From Streptomyces sp. NBC_01716 (GTDB taxonomy: Bacteria > Actinomycetota > Actinomycetes > Streptomycetales > Streptomycetaceae): DNA of 64,000 nt. Of the stretch, positions 7,992 through 17,060 are shown piece after piece. How positions within the stretch are numbered: the stretch's first letter is position 1; the number at the start of each line of letters is the position of its first letter. The notes beneath the pieces were generated by a model, which searched no databases, had not been told where the DNA came from, and saw only the letters and a list, made by a program, of their open reading frames with translations. The translations under genes and the position numbers were made by a program. The DNA is taken from assembly GCF_036248275.1 (NCBI RefSeq), contig NZ_CP109181.1, positions 1,054,001-1,118,000 on the forward strand. Direction: 5' to 3'.

Positions 7992-10388
7992 ATGTCTGTG
8001 ACACCTCCCCCGAGACGCCGCCTGCTCCGCCGCGGCATATCCGCCTCGCTCTCCGCCTCCCTGTCCGTCTCCCTGGCTCTCGCGACGGCGGTGGCCGGGA
8101 CGGCCGCCGTGGTCGTGATGTCCGCCGCTCCGGCAGCCGTTGCCGCCGGAGTGCCCGCCCCCTCCCCCGTCGGCATCCCCGGCCGGGGCGCCACCGTGCC
8201 GTTCGTGGAGCACGAGGCCGAGTACGCCGCCACCAACGGCACCCTGATCGGCCCCAACCGCCTGTACGGATCGCTTCCCTCGGAGGCCTCCGGACGGCAG
8301 GCCGTGACGCTCGACGCGGTCGGTGAGTACGTGGAGTTCACCCTCACCAAGCCGGCCAACGCCATGACCTTCCGCTACTCGCTGCCCGACAACTCGGCCG
8401 GGACCGGCCGGGACGCCGGGATCGACGTACGGGTCAACGGCAACCAGCTCAAGAACGTACCCGTGACCTCCAAGTACGGCTGGTACTACGGTGGTTACCC
8501 GTTCAACAACAACCCCGGCGACACCAACCCCCACCACTTCTACGACGAGACGCGCACCATGTTCGGCTCCACCCTGGGGGTCGGCACCAAGGTCCGGCTC
8601 CAGGTGTCGTCGACCGCGCAGTCACCGACGTTCACCATCGACCTCGCCGACTTCGAGCAGGTGGAAGCACCGAAGGCCAAGCCGGCGGGCGCGCTCGACG
8701 TCGTCGCCGACTTCGGCGCCGACCCGACGGGCGCCGCGGACTCGACCGCCAAGTTCCAGGCGGCGGTGGCCGCCGGGCAGGCACAGAACAGAACCGTCTA
8801 CATCCCGCAGGGCAACTTCGAGATCCGCGACCACATCGTGGTCGACAAGGTGACGCTCGCCGGCGCCGGACCCTGGTACAGCGTCCTGAAGGGCCGGCAT
8901 CCCACCGACCGCAGCAAGGCGGTCGGCGTCTACGGGAAGTACGCGAACCAGGGCGGCAGCAGCGATGTCACCCTCAAGGACTTCGCCATCATCGGCGACA
9001 TCCGTGAGCGCGTGGACAACGACCAGGTCAACGCCATCGGTGGCGCGCTGTCCAACTCCGTCATCGACAACATCTGGATGCAGCACACCAAGTGCGGTGT
9101 CTGGGTGGACGGTCCGATGAACAACCTCACCATCAGGAACAGCCGCATCCTGGACCAGACGGCCGACGGTGTGAACTTCCACTACGGCGTCACCAACTCC
9201 ACTGTCACCAACACCTTCGTACGCAACACCGGTGACGACGGTCTGGCCATGTGGGCGGAGAACATCCCCAACGTCAACAACAAATTCACGTTCAACACGG
9301 TGATCCTGCCGATCCTGGCGAACAACATCGTCACCTACGGCGGCAAGGACATCACCATCTCCGACAACGTCATGTCGGACACCATCACCAACGGCGGCGG
9401 CCTGCACATCGCCAACCGCTACCCAGGTGTCAACTCCGGTCAGGGCACGGCCGTTTCGGGTACCCACACCGCCGCGCGCAACACGCTCATCCGGGCCGGG
9501 AACAACGACTTCAACTGGCAGTTCGGTGTCGGCGCCGTGTGGTTCAGCGGGCTCAACGAACCCATCAACAACGCGACGATCAACATCACCGACACCGAGA
9601 TACTCGACAGCTCCTACGCCGCGATCCATCTGATCGAGGGCGCGACGAACGGGCTGAACTTCAAGAACATCAAGATCGACGGCGCCGGTACCTACGCACT
9701 CCAGATCCAGGCACCGGGCAGGGCCACCTTCGAGAACGTCAAGGCCACCAACATCGCCCAGTCCAACACGATCCACAACTGTGTGGGCGCCGGATTCCAG
9801 ATCACCCAGGTCGGCAGCGGGAACTCCGGCTGGTACTCCAACCCGCCCGCCTGCACGGGTGTGTGGCCCGCGCCGGAGTGGACCAACGGCGGTGTGCCCG
9901 GCGGTCCCGTGGACCCCGGGGACCCGACGGACCCGCCGACCGATCCCCCGACCGACCCGCCGGGTGACGAGGGCAACCTCGCCGATGGCCGTCCGGTCAC
10001 CGCGACCGGCCAGACACAGACGTACGGCCCCGGCAACGCCGTGGACGGCGATGCCAACACCTACTGGGAGAGCACCAACAACGCCTTCCCGCAGTCCATC
10101 ACCGTGGATCTCGGCTCGGCGAAGAACGTCGACCGGCTGGTGCTGAAGCTTCCGCCGGCCGCGGCGTGGCAGACCCGTACGCAGACACTCGGGGTCTCTG
10201 GCAGCACCGACAACTCCACCTACACCTCACTCAAGGCACCGGCGGGCGTCACCTTCAACCCGTCGAGCGCCAACACCGCCACCGTCGGCCTGCCCGGCAC
10301 GCCGACCCGGTACGTACGGGTGACCGTGACCGGCAACACGGGCTGGCCCGCCGCGCAGCTCTCCGAACTGGAGGTCTACGCGGACTGA
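7992..10388 (+). CDS. Secreted GH87-type alpha-1,3-glucanase (mycodextranase-like) with C-terminal F5/8C domain
   Basis: A 798-residue exported protein that probably cleaves alpha-1,3-glucan of fungal walls or dental-plaque-type polymers. The N-terminus has RRRLLRRG and a long hydrophobic signal. Residues about 70-220 look like a carbohydrate-binding beta-sandwich starting EHEAEYA. A right-handed beta-helix occupies about 225-615. D392 (ADGVNFH) and D415/D416 (NTGDDGLAMW) have the 0/+23/+24 spacing I recall for the catalytic aspartates of characterised GH87 enzymes. A Pro/Asp/Thr linker at about 638-660 leads to a discoidin/F5-8C module to the end. RBS AAGGA precedes the ATG. It lacks the long N-terminal multi-module part of many GH87 enzymes. 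Confidence 0.85.
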   Translation: MSVTPPPRRRLLRRGISASLSASLSVSLALATAVAGTAAVVVMSAAPAAVAAGVPAPSPVGIPGRGATVPFVEHEAEYAATNGTLIGPNRLYGSLPSEASGRQAVTLDAVGEYVEFTLTKPANAMTFRYSLPDNSAGTGRDAGIDVRVNGNQLKNVPVTSKYGWYYGGYPFNNNPGDTNPHHFYDETRTMFGSTLGVGTKVRLQVSSTAQSPTFTIDLADFEQVEAPKAKPAGALDVVADFGADPTGAADSTAKFQAAVAAGQAQNRTVYIPQGNFEIRDHIVVDKVTLAGAGPWYSVLKGRHPTDRSKAVGVYGKYANQGGSSDVTLKDFAIIGDIRERVDNDQVNAIGGALSNSVIDNIWMQHTKCGVWVDGPMNNLTIRNSRILDQTADGVNFHYGVTNSTVTNTFVRNTGDDGLAMWAENIPNVNNKFTFNTVILPILANNIVTYGGKDITISDNVMSDTITNGGGLHIANRYPGVNSGQGTAVSGTHTAARNTLIRAGNNDFNWQFGVGAVWFSGLNEPINNATINITDTEILDSSYAAIHLIEGATNGLNFKNIKIDGAGTYALQIQAPGRATFENVKATNIAQSNTIHNCVGAGFQITQVGSGNSGWYSNPPACTGVWPAPEWTNGGVPGGPVDPGDPTDPPTDPPTDPPGDEGNLADGRPVTATGQTQTYGPGNAVDGDANTYWESTNNAFPQSITVDLGSAKNVDRLVLKLPPAAAWQTRTQTLGVSGSTDNSTYTSLKAPAGVTFNPSSANTATVGLPGTPTRYVRVTVTGNTGWPAAQLSELEVYAD

Positions 10389-10394
10389 TCCGAC

Positions 10395-10433
10395 GCGGTG
10401 CGGTGTGCCGGTGGGACCGGCGCACCGCACCGC
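10395..10433. terminator. Hairpin between GH87 and cupin genes
   Basis: 18-base arms (10395-10412, 10416-10433) pair fully apart from one G-T pair, with a GGG loop. The hairpin starts seven bases after the glucanase stop and lies 20 bases beyond the end of the convergent cupin gene, so it is a likely bidirectional terminator. Confidence 0.8.
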
Positions 10434-10452
10434 CGCACTTCGGGCGGGTCCT

Positions 10453-11226
10453 TCACACCAGATACGTGTCGAGGCGCCCGCACATGCCGAACTTGCCGTG
10501 CGCCTCCGGCAGTCGGGCGTGCACCCGCGCTTCGGCGAGGTGCGACACGTCGCCCTCGGCGAGCCGGCCGAGCTGGGCGCCGGTCTGCCGCGCGGCCTCC
10601 GAGGCGCCCGCCTCCCAGCGCGCCCGCCACGCGTCGAGCCTCCGCCGTACCAGCGCGCCGGCCGCGCGGTGGAAGTCCAGCAGCGGCTTGTCGTCCCCGG
10701 CGTCCCACGCCGCGCGCAGCGCCGCGAACCCCTCGACCGCCAGGTCCCGCCGGCGCCGTGCGAACGCCGCCTGCTCCGCCTCGGCGCCCTCGGGGACCCG
10801 TACGAGGCGCGCGTAGGTCTCGGGGTCGGTCAGGTGCTCGGGCGGCAGGGTCAGCACGGCGTCCCCGGCCTCGGGCAGTCCGTTGTTCTGCATCAGTACG
10901 ACGATCCGCAAGCCCTCCTCGTTCACGAGCCGGTGAATGGTGCCGGGGGTGAACCACACCAGTGCGCCCGGCTCCAGCGAGGTGCTCTCGAACCCTTCGG
11001 CGGTGAGGGTCTGCACGGCGCCCCGGCCCGCGGTCACCACATACCCCTCGGAGCACGTCAGATGCAGATGGGGGGTGCCACCGTGGAGACCGTCGGCCGC
11101 CTCCCAGTCGTACACGGTCAGATGTGACACGGCGACGGCGCCGGGCAGTCCGGGGAAACCGGCGGCTGCGTCTCCGGTGCTTGTGCCTGTGTCTGCGGTT
11201 GAGGTGGTGCTGTACGTCGTCAACAC
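10453..11226 (-). CDS. Cupin-domain protein
   Basis: A 257-residue soluble protein. Residues about 40-150 form one cupin barrel, seen as a GTPHLHLTCSEGYVVTAGRG segment (motif 1 with H-x-H and E) and PGTIHRL (motif 2). The second half is Ala/Arg-rich and helical with no family I recognise. Cupins of this class bind sugars or metal. A role in sensing or isomerising a sugar would suit the neighbourhood, but nothing proves it. GTG start with GAAGGGGG as ribosome-binding site. An AAGCGCTT palindrome lies 24 bases upstream. Confidence 0.75.
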   Translation of the reverse strand: MLTTYSTTSTADTGTSTGDAAAGFPGLPGAVAVSHLTVYDWEAADGLHGGTPHLHLTCSEGYVVTAGRGAVQTLTAEGFESTSLEPGALVWFTPGTIHRLVNEEGLRIVVLMQNNGLPEAGDAVLTLPPEHLTDPETYARLVRVPEGAEAEQAAFARRRRDLAVEGFAALRAAWDAGDDKPLLDFHRAAGALVRRRLDAWRARWEAGASEAARQTGAQLGRLAEGDVSHLAEARVHARLPEAHGKFGMCGRLDTYLV

Positions 11227-11248
11227 TCCCCCTTCGGGGCCGGCCGGA

Positions 11249-11260
11249 GTAAGCGCTTTC
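11249..11260. promoter_or_regulatory. Possible LacI-type operator upstream of the cupin gene
   Basis: The string GTAAGCGCTTTC holds the perfect 8-base palindrome AAGCGCTT, the core seen in many LacI-family sites. It sits just upstream of the cupin GTG. It is short and could occur by chance. The remainder of the 288-base gap to the next gene shows no other feature apart from the strong RBS of the TTG start at 11515. Confidence 0.35.
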
Positions 11261-11514
11261 TGTCAGAACGTAGGTCCGCCCCGTACCCCTGTCAACGGCG
11301 GGTACGGGGGCCGGGCGGGAGTGCCCGTCGTAAGGATCCGCCCTGTGGGACCCTCAACTCGGCCTGGGAGATACGCTTTCGCGACGACCGAAGCACAACA
11401 CGAGGAACCACCGCCACCTCGGGGGCGTCCCCACATGAGGTGTCGCGGCGAGGCGGCCGGGCGTTACAACGGTGCACGTTCACGGGGAGCACCCGATTTC
11501 AGGGGGAAACAGGG

Positions 11515-13071
11515 TTGGCACAGGTATCACCCAGCACGGCGCAGGCGGACCCGGAGCAGAAGAAACTGGCGGCGGAGCTGAGGACTCTCGCCGCCGAGCC
11601 CGCCTTCGAACTGCGCAGTGCTGAACTCATCGACCTCGCACAGGACCTGGAGCAGCACAAGCGCCTCGACCGCTGGGCCGACCTGGATCTGGTGCAGTCC
11701 TACGTACGCCCGGAGAGTCTGGCCCAGGCGCCGGCCGGCCGTCGTGCGGCCCTCCACACACAGCTGCGGACCGCACTGGCGGCCAAGTCCGGAGCCAAGG
11801 CGCTCCTGCGGACGGTGCGTGACGAGCTGCGTCAACGCCCTGTCCGCGAGGGCTCCTTGGAGGCCCTTCTGGGTGTTCTGGTGTTCGTCCCGCTGCTCAT
11901 CACCTGGTTCGGACTGCGGGAAGCGGTGCGCGCCTACGGCGAGTTGAGCCAGGAGAATCCCAAGGAGGCGACCAGGCCGTTCCTCCAGCTGTGGCAGACA
12001 GGATTCGGCGGGCATCTCTCGTCGTCGGGCCGGTTCGAGAACGTGGCGCTGATGGCGGTCGTGCTGATCAGCCTGCTGGTGGTGCTCTCGGTGTGGCACG
12101 CCCGCGCGCGCTCGCGCGGCGACCGTGCGGAGGCGAAGCTGAACGGCGAGCAGGAGTATCTGCTCGGCCGGCTCGCGTCCCTGCTCACGAGGATCCAGCT
12201 GACGCTCGTACCCCACCGTGCCGCGTCTCCGCAGCAGTTCACGGCCGGTCTGAGCAAGGCCGCCACCCGGATGGAGTCGCTGGCTTCGCGCGCCGACCGC
12301 AGTCACAACTCGCTGGTCACCTCGGCGAAGGCGCTGGAGGACGCGACCACTTCACTGGAGAACGCCGCGCTCGCGCTGACGGGCGAGTTGCCGAAGCTCG
12401 GCACGGTGGCGGACCGTATCGAGGCCGCCGTACGGGGCGGTCAGGCGGCGACCATGCAGGCGGGCGCGGAGAACCAGGCCGCGGCGGGCAAGATCGCCGA
12501 CCGCATCAAGTCGGCGGGCGACACGGTGGAGTCGTCGCTCAAGGCGCTGGCCGCCGCGCAGCAGACCCTGGCCACGAAGTCGGAGACGGTGGCGCAGGCC
12601 ACAGAGCGCGCCTCGCAGGCGCTGGTGGACAGCGCCGGGCGTACGAACGAAGCAGTGGACGGGATGCGGGAGGCCACCGAGCGCTGGGACGCGGCGGCGG
12701 CCCACTGGCAGGACGCGGCGGCGCGGCTGGACACCGGGCTGCGCGGGCTGTCGGTGCCTCGGGCCGGGTCCGGTCCGTCGCCCGACGCGGGCGGCGACCC
12801 GGGTTTCGGCCCGGCGCCGGACCCGGCGCCCGACCCGTCCGCCGCGCCGACGCTTCCGGGCGGGCGCGCGAACGGGGCGGGTTTCGAGTACGACACGCCC
12901 ACGGAACGGCTGTTGCTGACCGGCGCGAACGGCGGGGCGAACGGCGGGGCGGGCAACGGGAGTTCCAGCGGCGGGACCGGTACCGGTCCTGATGCGCCGA
13001 CCATGCCCGGCATTCCTCAGCAGGATCCGGCACGTTCGCCGTATCCGCCGCAGGACGAGGTGGGCCCGTGA
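11515..13071 (+). CDS. Two-TM coiled-coil membrane protein (TolQ/MotA/ZorA-like architecture)
   Basis: About 518 residues. I place the start at the TTG at 11515 because AGGGGGA lies eight bases before it, while the upstream in-frame codons have no RBS. Two transmembrane helices are visible (about residues 114-133 and 176-195) after a charged N-terminal helix region. They are followed by a long Ala/Glu/Lys-rich coiled coil (about 205-430) with weak methyl-accepting-protein-like repeats, then a Gly/Pro-rich disordered tail. A membrane base carrying a long cytoplasmic coiled coil is the plan of ZorA-type stators. Sequence identity to that family cannot be judged by eye, and only two TM helices are seen where MotA-type proteins have four. 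It overlaps the next gene by four bases. Confidence 0.75.
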   Translation: MAQVSPSTAQADPEQKKLAAELRTLAAEPAFELRSAELIDLAQDLEQHKRLDRWADLDLVQSYVRPESLAQAPAGRRAALHTQLRTALAAKSGAKALLRTVRDELRQRPVREGSLEALLGVLVFVPLLITWFGLREAVRAYGELSQENPKEATRPFLQLWQTGFGGHLSSSGRFENVALMAVVLISLLVVLSVWHARARSRGDRAEAKLNGEQEYLLGRLASLLTRIQLTLVPHRAASPQQFTAGLSKAATRMESLASRADRSHNSLVTSAKALEDATTSLENAALALTGELPKLGTVADRIEAAVRGGQAATMQAGAENQAAAGKIADRIKSAGDTVESSLKALAAAQQTLATKSETVAQATERASQALVDSAGRTNEAVDGMREATERWDAAAAHWQDAAARLDTGLRGLSVPRAGSGPSPDAGGDPGFGPAPDPAPDPSAAPTLPGGRANGAGFEYDTPTERLLLTGANGGANGGAGNGSSSGGTGTGPDAPTMPGIPQQDPARSPYPPQDEVGP

Positions 13072-13592
13072 GCCGTCCCGTACGCCGGGTGGGCCAACTG
13101 GCCGGACGGGTACGGCGCGGCGGGCGGCCCGGCGTCATCATGCTGGCCGGCTGGCTCTTCGCCGACCTGGTGCTGGTGCTCGCCCTGGTGTCGATGGCGG
13201 ACCGGCCGGACCCGCTGGCCGCCCGCGCCACCGGCAAGCCGTCACCGTCGCGGTCCGCCTCACCCTCACCATCGCCGACACCGACCCCTGTCGGGCCGAG
13301 GTCGGTCGAGCTGAAGCCGCAGCAGATCCGGGTGAAGGGCGGCGAGACCAAGGAGATCGTCTCCCAGATCAACAAGGGCACGAAGAAGTGGCCGGGGCGC
13401 ACCGCCGCGCTGGTGCTGACCTTCGGTGGCAGCCAGGGCGGCACGGAGTACGCGCACCGCGTCAACTCGCTGCTCAGCAAGGCCCGTCCGGAGATGTTCT
13501 CCAAGAAGACAGCGACGGACGACTTCCACGATCTCGGCGAACCGGCGAACACGGCGATCATCCGGATCTACTTCTACACCTCGCCCGGCTGA
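13068..13592 (+). CDS. Small single-TM protein, MotB/TolR/ZorB-like partner
   Basis: A 174-residue protein whose GTG overlaps the preceding stop (GTGA). The N-terminus is basic. One TM helix (about residues 24-43) contains an aspartate (WLFADLVLVLAL), which recalls the proton-channel Asp of MotB, TolR and ZorB. A Ser/Pro linker (about 57-72) leads to a C-terminal domain of about 95 residues on the other side of the membrane. It ends in beta-rich sequence with a GGTEYAHRVNSLLSKARP stretch that faintly resembles the N..LS..RA pattern of OmpA-like peptidoglycan-binding domains. The paired arrangement with a coiled-coil TM protein supports a stator-like complex. This is inference from architecture. 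Confidence 0.7.
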   Translation: MSRPVRRVGQLAGRVRRGGRPGVIMLAGWLFADLVLVLALVSMADRPDPLAARATGKPSPSRSASPSPSPTPTPVGPRSVELKPQQIRVKGGETKEIVSQINKGTKKWPGRTAALVLTFGGSQGGTEYAHRVNSLLSKARPEMFSKKTATDDFHDLGEPANTAIIRIYFYTSPG

Positions 13593-13663
13593 ACCGGTCG
13601 GGCCGGTGTGAAGACAGGCTGAAGGCAGGCCCTGGAGCCGCGACGAACGAGAGGACCCACGGC

Positions 13664-15856
13664 GTGGAGCGGTGGCGGCCCGGTGCACGGGCGGAAGGCA
13701 CGGACGGTGGTACGGACGGGCGGCGGCTGCCGCTGCCCGTCCTGCCGCAGTTCCCCGGGATGCGGGGCTTCGCCGACCTGGACTCGGTGATCAGCCGGCT
13801 GGGGTTCCGGCATGCCGCCGATCTGCTGCGGGGTCCGGCCGTGGAAGCCGGTACGAGCCCGTTCGCCACGCTGCCGAAGGCCGCGACGGACGACGGGTTC
13901 CGGATCCTGGACGGGCTGTGGTTCCCGGCCAGGGGACGGGCGTGGACTCGGGTGGACCTGCGCCACGTACAGGAGACCGCCGAGCGCTGGCGCACCTCGA
14001 CGGATCCGCGCGCGGGTACGGCCGCGGCCCTGATGGACACGATGGAGACCGTCGTCCGGGACGATCCGATGGGGCCGCGCCGCATCGTGCTGTGGCAGGT
14101 GTGCCGCGCGCTGAAGGACAGGGCCGGGGGGCCGACGGCGGAGGCGGCGGAGGCGCTGGGTGTGCACAGCACGGACGCCGCCGCGCTGGCGTCCGCCGTC
14201 GCGGCGGGCTTTCCGGGCAAGGGGCCGGTCCGTGACGCGGCCGAGTCGGTCAACGAGGTGTGGCCCGGTGACCGGCTGCGGGAGGCGCTGCGGATCGCGG
14301 ACCTCCTTCCGGCGCGTCCGGCCGACCATGTGCTCGCGAACTTCCGGACCCGGCTGAACGAGCGGGCGGCGGCCGTGGACCGGCTGATGGCCGAGGCGCG
14401 GCGGCTCGGACTGCTGGGCGAGTCGCGCGCGGCGGCGGTCTCCTGGCTCGCGGCGGTGCGGCGGGCGGCCGACGACGAGCGGGCGATGGCGGGCCTGCTC
14501 GGCGCCGCCACGCTCCTCGCGGACGAGCGGCACTCCCCCGACGCGCGGGAGCCCGTCGATTCGGCGTTGCGGGTGACCGTCGAGCGGCGGGCCGTCACGC
14601 TCAGATGGACGGCCGCGCGCCTGCCGCGTGACACCGCCCGGCTCGGGGGGCCGGTGTCGTACCGGGTGCTGCGGTTCCTGGACGGGGCGCCCGAGCGGAC
14701 CGTCGAGGTGCCGTACCCGGACTCCTCGCTCTCGGTGCTCGATCCGGACGCCCCGATCGGCAGGCGGGTGCGGTACGCCGTACTGCCGCTGCGCCGTGGC
14801 CAGTTGGCGGGGGTGCCGCGTGTCACCGGTGCGGTGCTGCTGGTGCCGGACGTGGAGGAGGTCCGCGCGGTGCCGGTGCCCGACGGCGTACGGCTGGAGT
14901 GGCGGGCGCACCCGGCGGCCACGGCGTTCAGGGTGGTGCGCTCGACGCCGCGCCGGGCGGGACAGGCGGAGGGGCCGGGGCAGCCGATGGACGGTGTGCC
15001 GGTCGACGGGCTGCTGGTGCCCGCCGGGCGCAAGGGGTTCGTGGACCGCCCGCTGCGGCCCGGAACGTATCTGTACGAGATCTCGTGCGGCTATCCGGCC
15101 GTCCCCGATCTGCCCGGCGACGGCGGGGAGTTGGTGTGGTCGCCGGGGCTGCGGGTCGCGGCGACGGCGGTGGAATGGCCGTCCCCGGTGGAGGACGTCA
15201 CCGTACGGCGCCTGGAGGACGGCACGGTGACCATCGACTGGCGTCCGCCGGTGCGCGGGGACGGCCGTCTGGTGGAGTGGCCGGGTCTGCCCACGGCGAC
15301 GGGTGACGATGTGTCAGGTACTGCGGCGGCGTTGTCGGCGCCGGGTGAGGGCCCGGTAACCGTGGTGCCGGAGGTGCGCACCCGGGTCCGGATGACACCG
15401 GTCAGCGTGCTGGGCGACAGGGCGGTGGCCGGATCGAGCGTCCTGGTCGAACGACCGGGCGCGGTCGAGGACTTGACGGCCCGTCGGACGGTTCCGGGCA
15501 AGGCGGAGCTGCGATTCCGCTGGCCCGAGCCCGCGGTCCTGGTGCTGGTGGTGTGGGAGCAGGAGGGCCGGCGCCAGGAGATGCGGGTGGCGCGCAGCCG
15601 CTATCTGGCGGAGCGGCGCGTGGAGATCCCACTGGACGCCCGCCCGTGCCGGATCGAGGTGACCGCGGTACCCCGCCCGGACGCGGTCTCGATCCCGTCC
15701 GTCCCGGCGACAACGTCCCTGCCGCACCTGCCCGAGCCACCCCCTGCGCCACCCCGCAACACCCGCGGGCTGGCACTGCTGTCGTTCCCCTGGACCCCAT
15801 GGACCAGCGGCGGCGCACCGCGCGGCCGCCCGTGGTGGCGCCGCTGGCTGCGCTAG
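13664..15856 (+). CDS. Large soluble protein of the membrane module, function unknown
   Basis: 730 residues from the GTG at 13664 (AGAGGA upstream). The N-terminal about 300 residues are helical and Ala/Arg-rich (starting GFADLDSVISRLGF) and resemble no family I can name. Residues about 305-700 are beta-rich, with at least three repeats of fibronectin-III-like character (VEEVRAVPVPDGVRLEWR, EDVTVRRLEDGTVTIDWR, EDLTARRTVPGKAELRFRW, each V.. ..W spaced about 130-150 residues). No signal peptide or TM helix is seen, so it should be cytoplasmic. It follows the two membrane genes by 71 bases on the same strand and probably forms one unit with them. It ends next to a decayed repeat element. Confidence 0.75.
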   Translation: MERWRPGARAEGTDGGTDGRRLPLPVLPQFPGMRGFADLDSVISRLGFRHAADLLRGPAVEAGTSPFATLPKAATDDGFRILDGLWFPARGRAWTRVDLRHVQETAERWRTSTDPRAGTAAALMDTMETVVRDDPMGPRRIVLWQVCRALKDRAGGPTAEAAEALGVHSTDAAALASAVAAGFPGKGPVRDAAESVNEVWPGDRLREALRIADLLPARPADHVLANFRTRLNERAAAVDRLMAEARRLGLLGESRAAAVSWLAAVRRAADDERAMAGLLGAATLLADERHSPDAREPVDSALRVTVERRAVTLRWTAARLPRDTARLGGPVSYRVLRFLDGAPERTVEVPYPDSSLSVLDPDAPIGRRVRYAVLPLRRGQLAGVPRVTGAVLLVPDVEEVRAVPVPDGVRLEWRAHPAATAFRVVRSTPRRAGQAEGPGQPMDGVPVDGLLVPAGRKGFVDRPLRPGTYLYEISCGYPAVPDLPGDGGELVWSPGLRVAATAVEWPSPVEDVTVRRLEDGTVTIDWRPPVRGDGRLVEWPGLPTATGDDVSGTAAALSAPGEGPVTVVPEVRTRVRMTPVSVLGDRAVAGSSVLVERPGAVEDLTARRTVPGKAELRFRWPEPAVLVLVVWEQEGRRQEMRVARSRYLAERRVEIPLDARPCRIEVTAVPRPDAVSIPSVPATTSLPHLPEPPPAPPRNTRGLALLSFPWTPWTSGGAPRGRPWWRRWLR

Positions 15857-16171
15857 CCGCGTCTGCCTCGCGGCGCCGGCGCCCGACGGGCGGGGCGCGC
15901 GACGGCCGGTTCCTGCCCTCGCAAGGCGGAAGATCGCTCTCGCACCGGGCGTACTTGGCCGACTCCGACAACGGGGCGACCGTGCGCCGGACCACGCGCG
16001 TCAGACACGGCCTGGCGCGCGTCCGGCGCGGGGGCGGGGGATCGGTGTCCTGCTGGACGTACCTGGGCGACTGAGGACCACGCGCGGCACCTCCCGTGCC
16101 CGAAGGGCTACGGGGAAGAGCGCGCCCCGGCCGCTGTGAGCCGGGCGGGGCCTTACGGAGAGCGCCCAGGC
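15857..16171. mobile_element. Decayed IS4/MITE-family repeat, copy A
   Basis: This 349-base gap holds no gene. From 15918 it carries CTCGCAAGGCGGAAGA, then GTACTTGG and GACTCCGACAACG, a second partial copy of the same block near 16054, then the 40-base block 16086-16125, and an end resembling that of copy B, finishing near 16171 (GCGCCCAGG). The same ordered blocks occur at 47318-47470 and 60307-60420 in the same orientation. The 40-base block is 39/40 identical to 47386-47425. The left end is not defined, and no transposase reading frame remains. Confidence 0.65.
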
Positions 16172-16205
16172 TCGTGCGCGGCCGAGCCGCCCCGCCGCGT
16201 CGGCC

Positions 16206-17060
16206 TCACGTTCCGGACGGGCTTGTCCCGGTCTCGGAGAGCAGGCGGCGGGCTCGGCGGACTATCGCCTCGTCGATCAGGCGGCCCCCCTCGTCCAGCA
16301 TCGCTCCGCCGGCAGCGGAATCGAAGCGGTCCACCAGGTCGCGCGCGTCGGCCAGTTCGGTGGGGGTCGGGGTGAACACCTCGTGGATCACAAGCAATTG
16401 GGCGGGATGCACACAGGTGCGCCCGCGGAAGCCCAGTCGTTTGAACGCCTCCGTGCTCGCCCTCAGCGCCCCGAGGTCACCTACGTCCGTGGCGGCCGGT
16501 GCCATGGGCGGGGCGAGACCCGCCGCCGCCGACGCGAGGACCACATGGGACCGGGCCCAGAGCAGTTCGGGCTCTCCCGGGCCGAGGGAGACCCCGAGTT
16601 CCGCCCGCAGATCGGCCTCCCCCAGCTGAAGACGTGCCACCCGTGGGCAGTTGGCGATACGGGGGGCCGCCAGGACGGCCGCCGCGCTCTCCAGGACCGG
16701 GCACAGCACCGCCGACGGGTCGTCCGCGAGCAGGCCGGCCACAGCTTCGATGTCCTCCGGCGACTCCGTCTTCGCGACGAAGAAGCCGGTGACTCCCCTG
16801 CCCAGCAGCGCGCGTACGTCGTCGTGCCCGCGCTCCCCTGGGTTGATCCGTACCCAGATCGCGGGTCCCCCCGGCTCCGTCCCCCGCCCGGCGAGCCAGG
16901 CCGCGACCATCGCTCTGGCCCGGTCCTTGCCCGCGAGCGGGACGGCGTCCTCCAGGTCGACGATGAGCGCGTCGGCGCCCCGGGACGGCGCCTTGGCCAG
17001 CATGTCCGGCCGGTCGCCCGGGACGTACAGCGCGGATCTCACAGCAGCTCCGTGTGTCAC
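16206..17060 (-). CDS. CitE-like CoA ester lyase (HpcH/HpaI family)
   Basis: A 284-residue TIM-barrel enzyme. The N-terminus reads SALYVPGDRPDMLAKA, typical of CitE/L-malyl-CoA lyase proteins. The expected basic and acidic residues are present: the VDLEDAVP segment, an arginine in WVRINP, and an LQLGEADL motif supplying the magnesium ligand. Relatives cleave 3-hydroxyacyl-CoA thioesters (malyl-, citramalyl-, methylmalyl-CoA) in an aldol-type reaction. It is the last gene of the 16-gene minus-strand run and overlaps the amidohydrolase by four bases, so it probably carries out the carbon-carbon cleavage ending the pathway. The true thioester substrate is unknown. Confidence 0.88.
   Translation of the reverse strand: MTHGAAVRSALYVPGDRPDMLAKAPSRGADALIVDLEDAVPLAGKDRARAMVAAWLAGRGTEPGGPAIWVRINPGERGHDDVRALLGRGVTGFFVAKTESPEDIEAVAGLLADDPSAVLCPVLESAAAVLAAPRIANCPRVARLQLGEADLRAELGVSLGPGEPELLWARSHVVLASAAAGLAPPMAPAATDVGDLGALRASTEAFKRLGFRGRTCVHPAQLLVIHEVFTPTPTELADARDLVDRFDSAAGGAMLDEGGRLIDEAIVRRARRLLSETGTSPSGT

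Noticed and set aside
11440..11514. Longer N-terminus for the coiled-coil membrane protein
   Set aside because: The upstream codons lack an RBS and encode Arg/Gly-rich sequence, while the TTG at 11515 has AGGGGGA at the right distance.
11515..15856. Calling the membrane module a Zorya defence system
   Set aside because: Only the two-protein membrane plan is similar. No ZorC, ZorD helicase or ZorE nuclease is nearby, and the first protein shows two, not three or four, TM helices.
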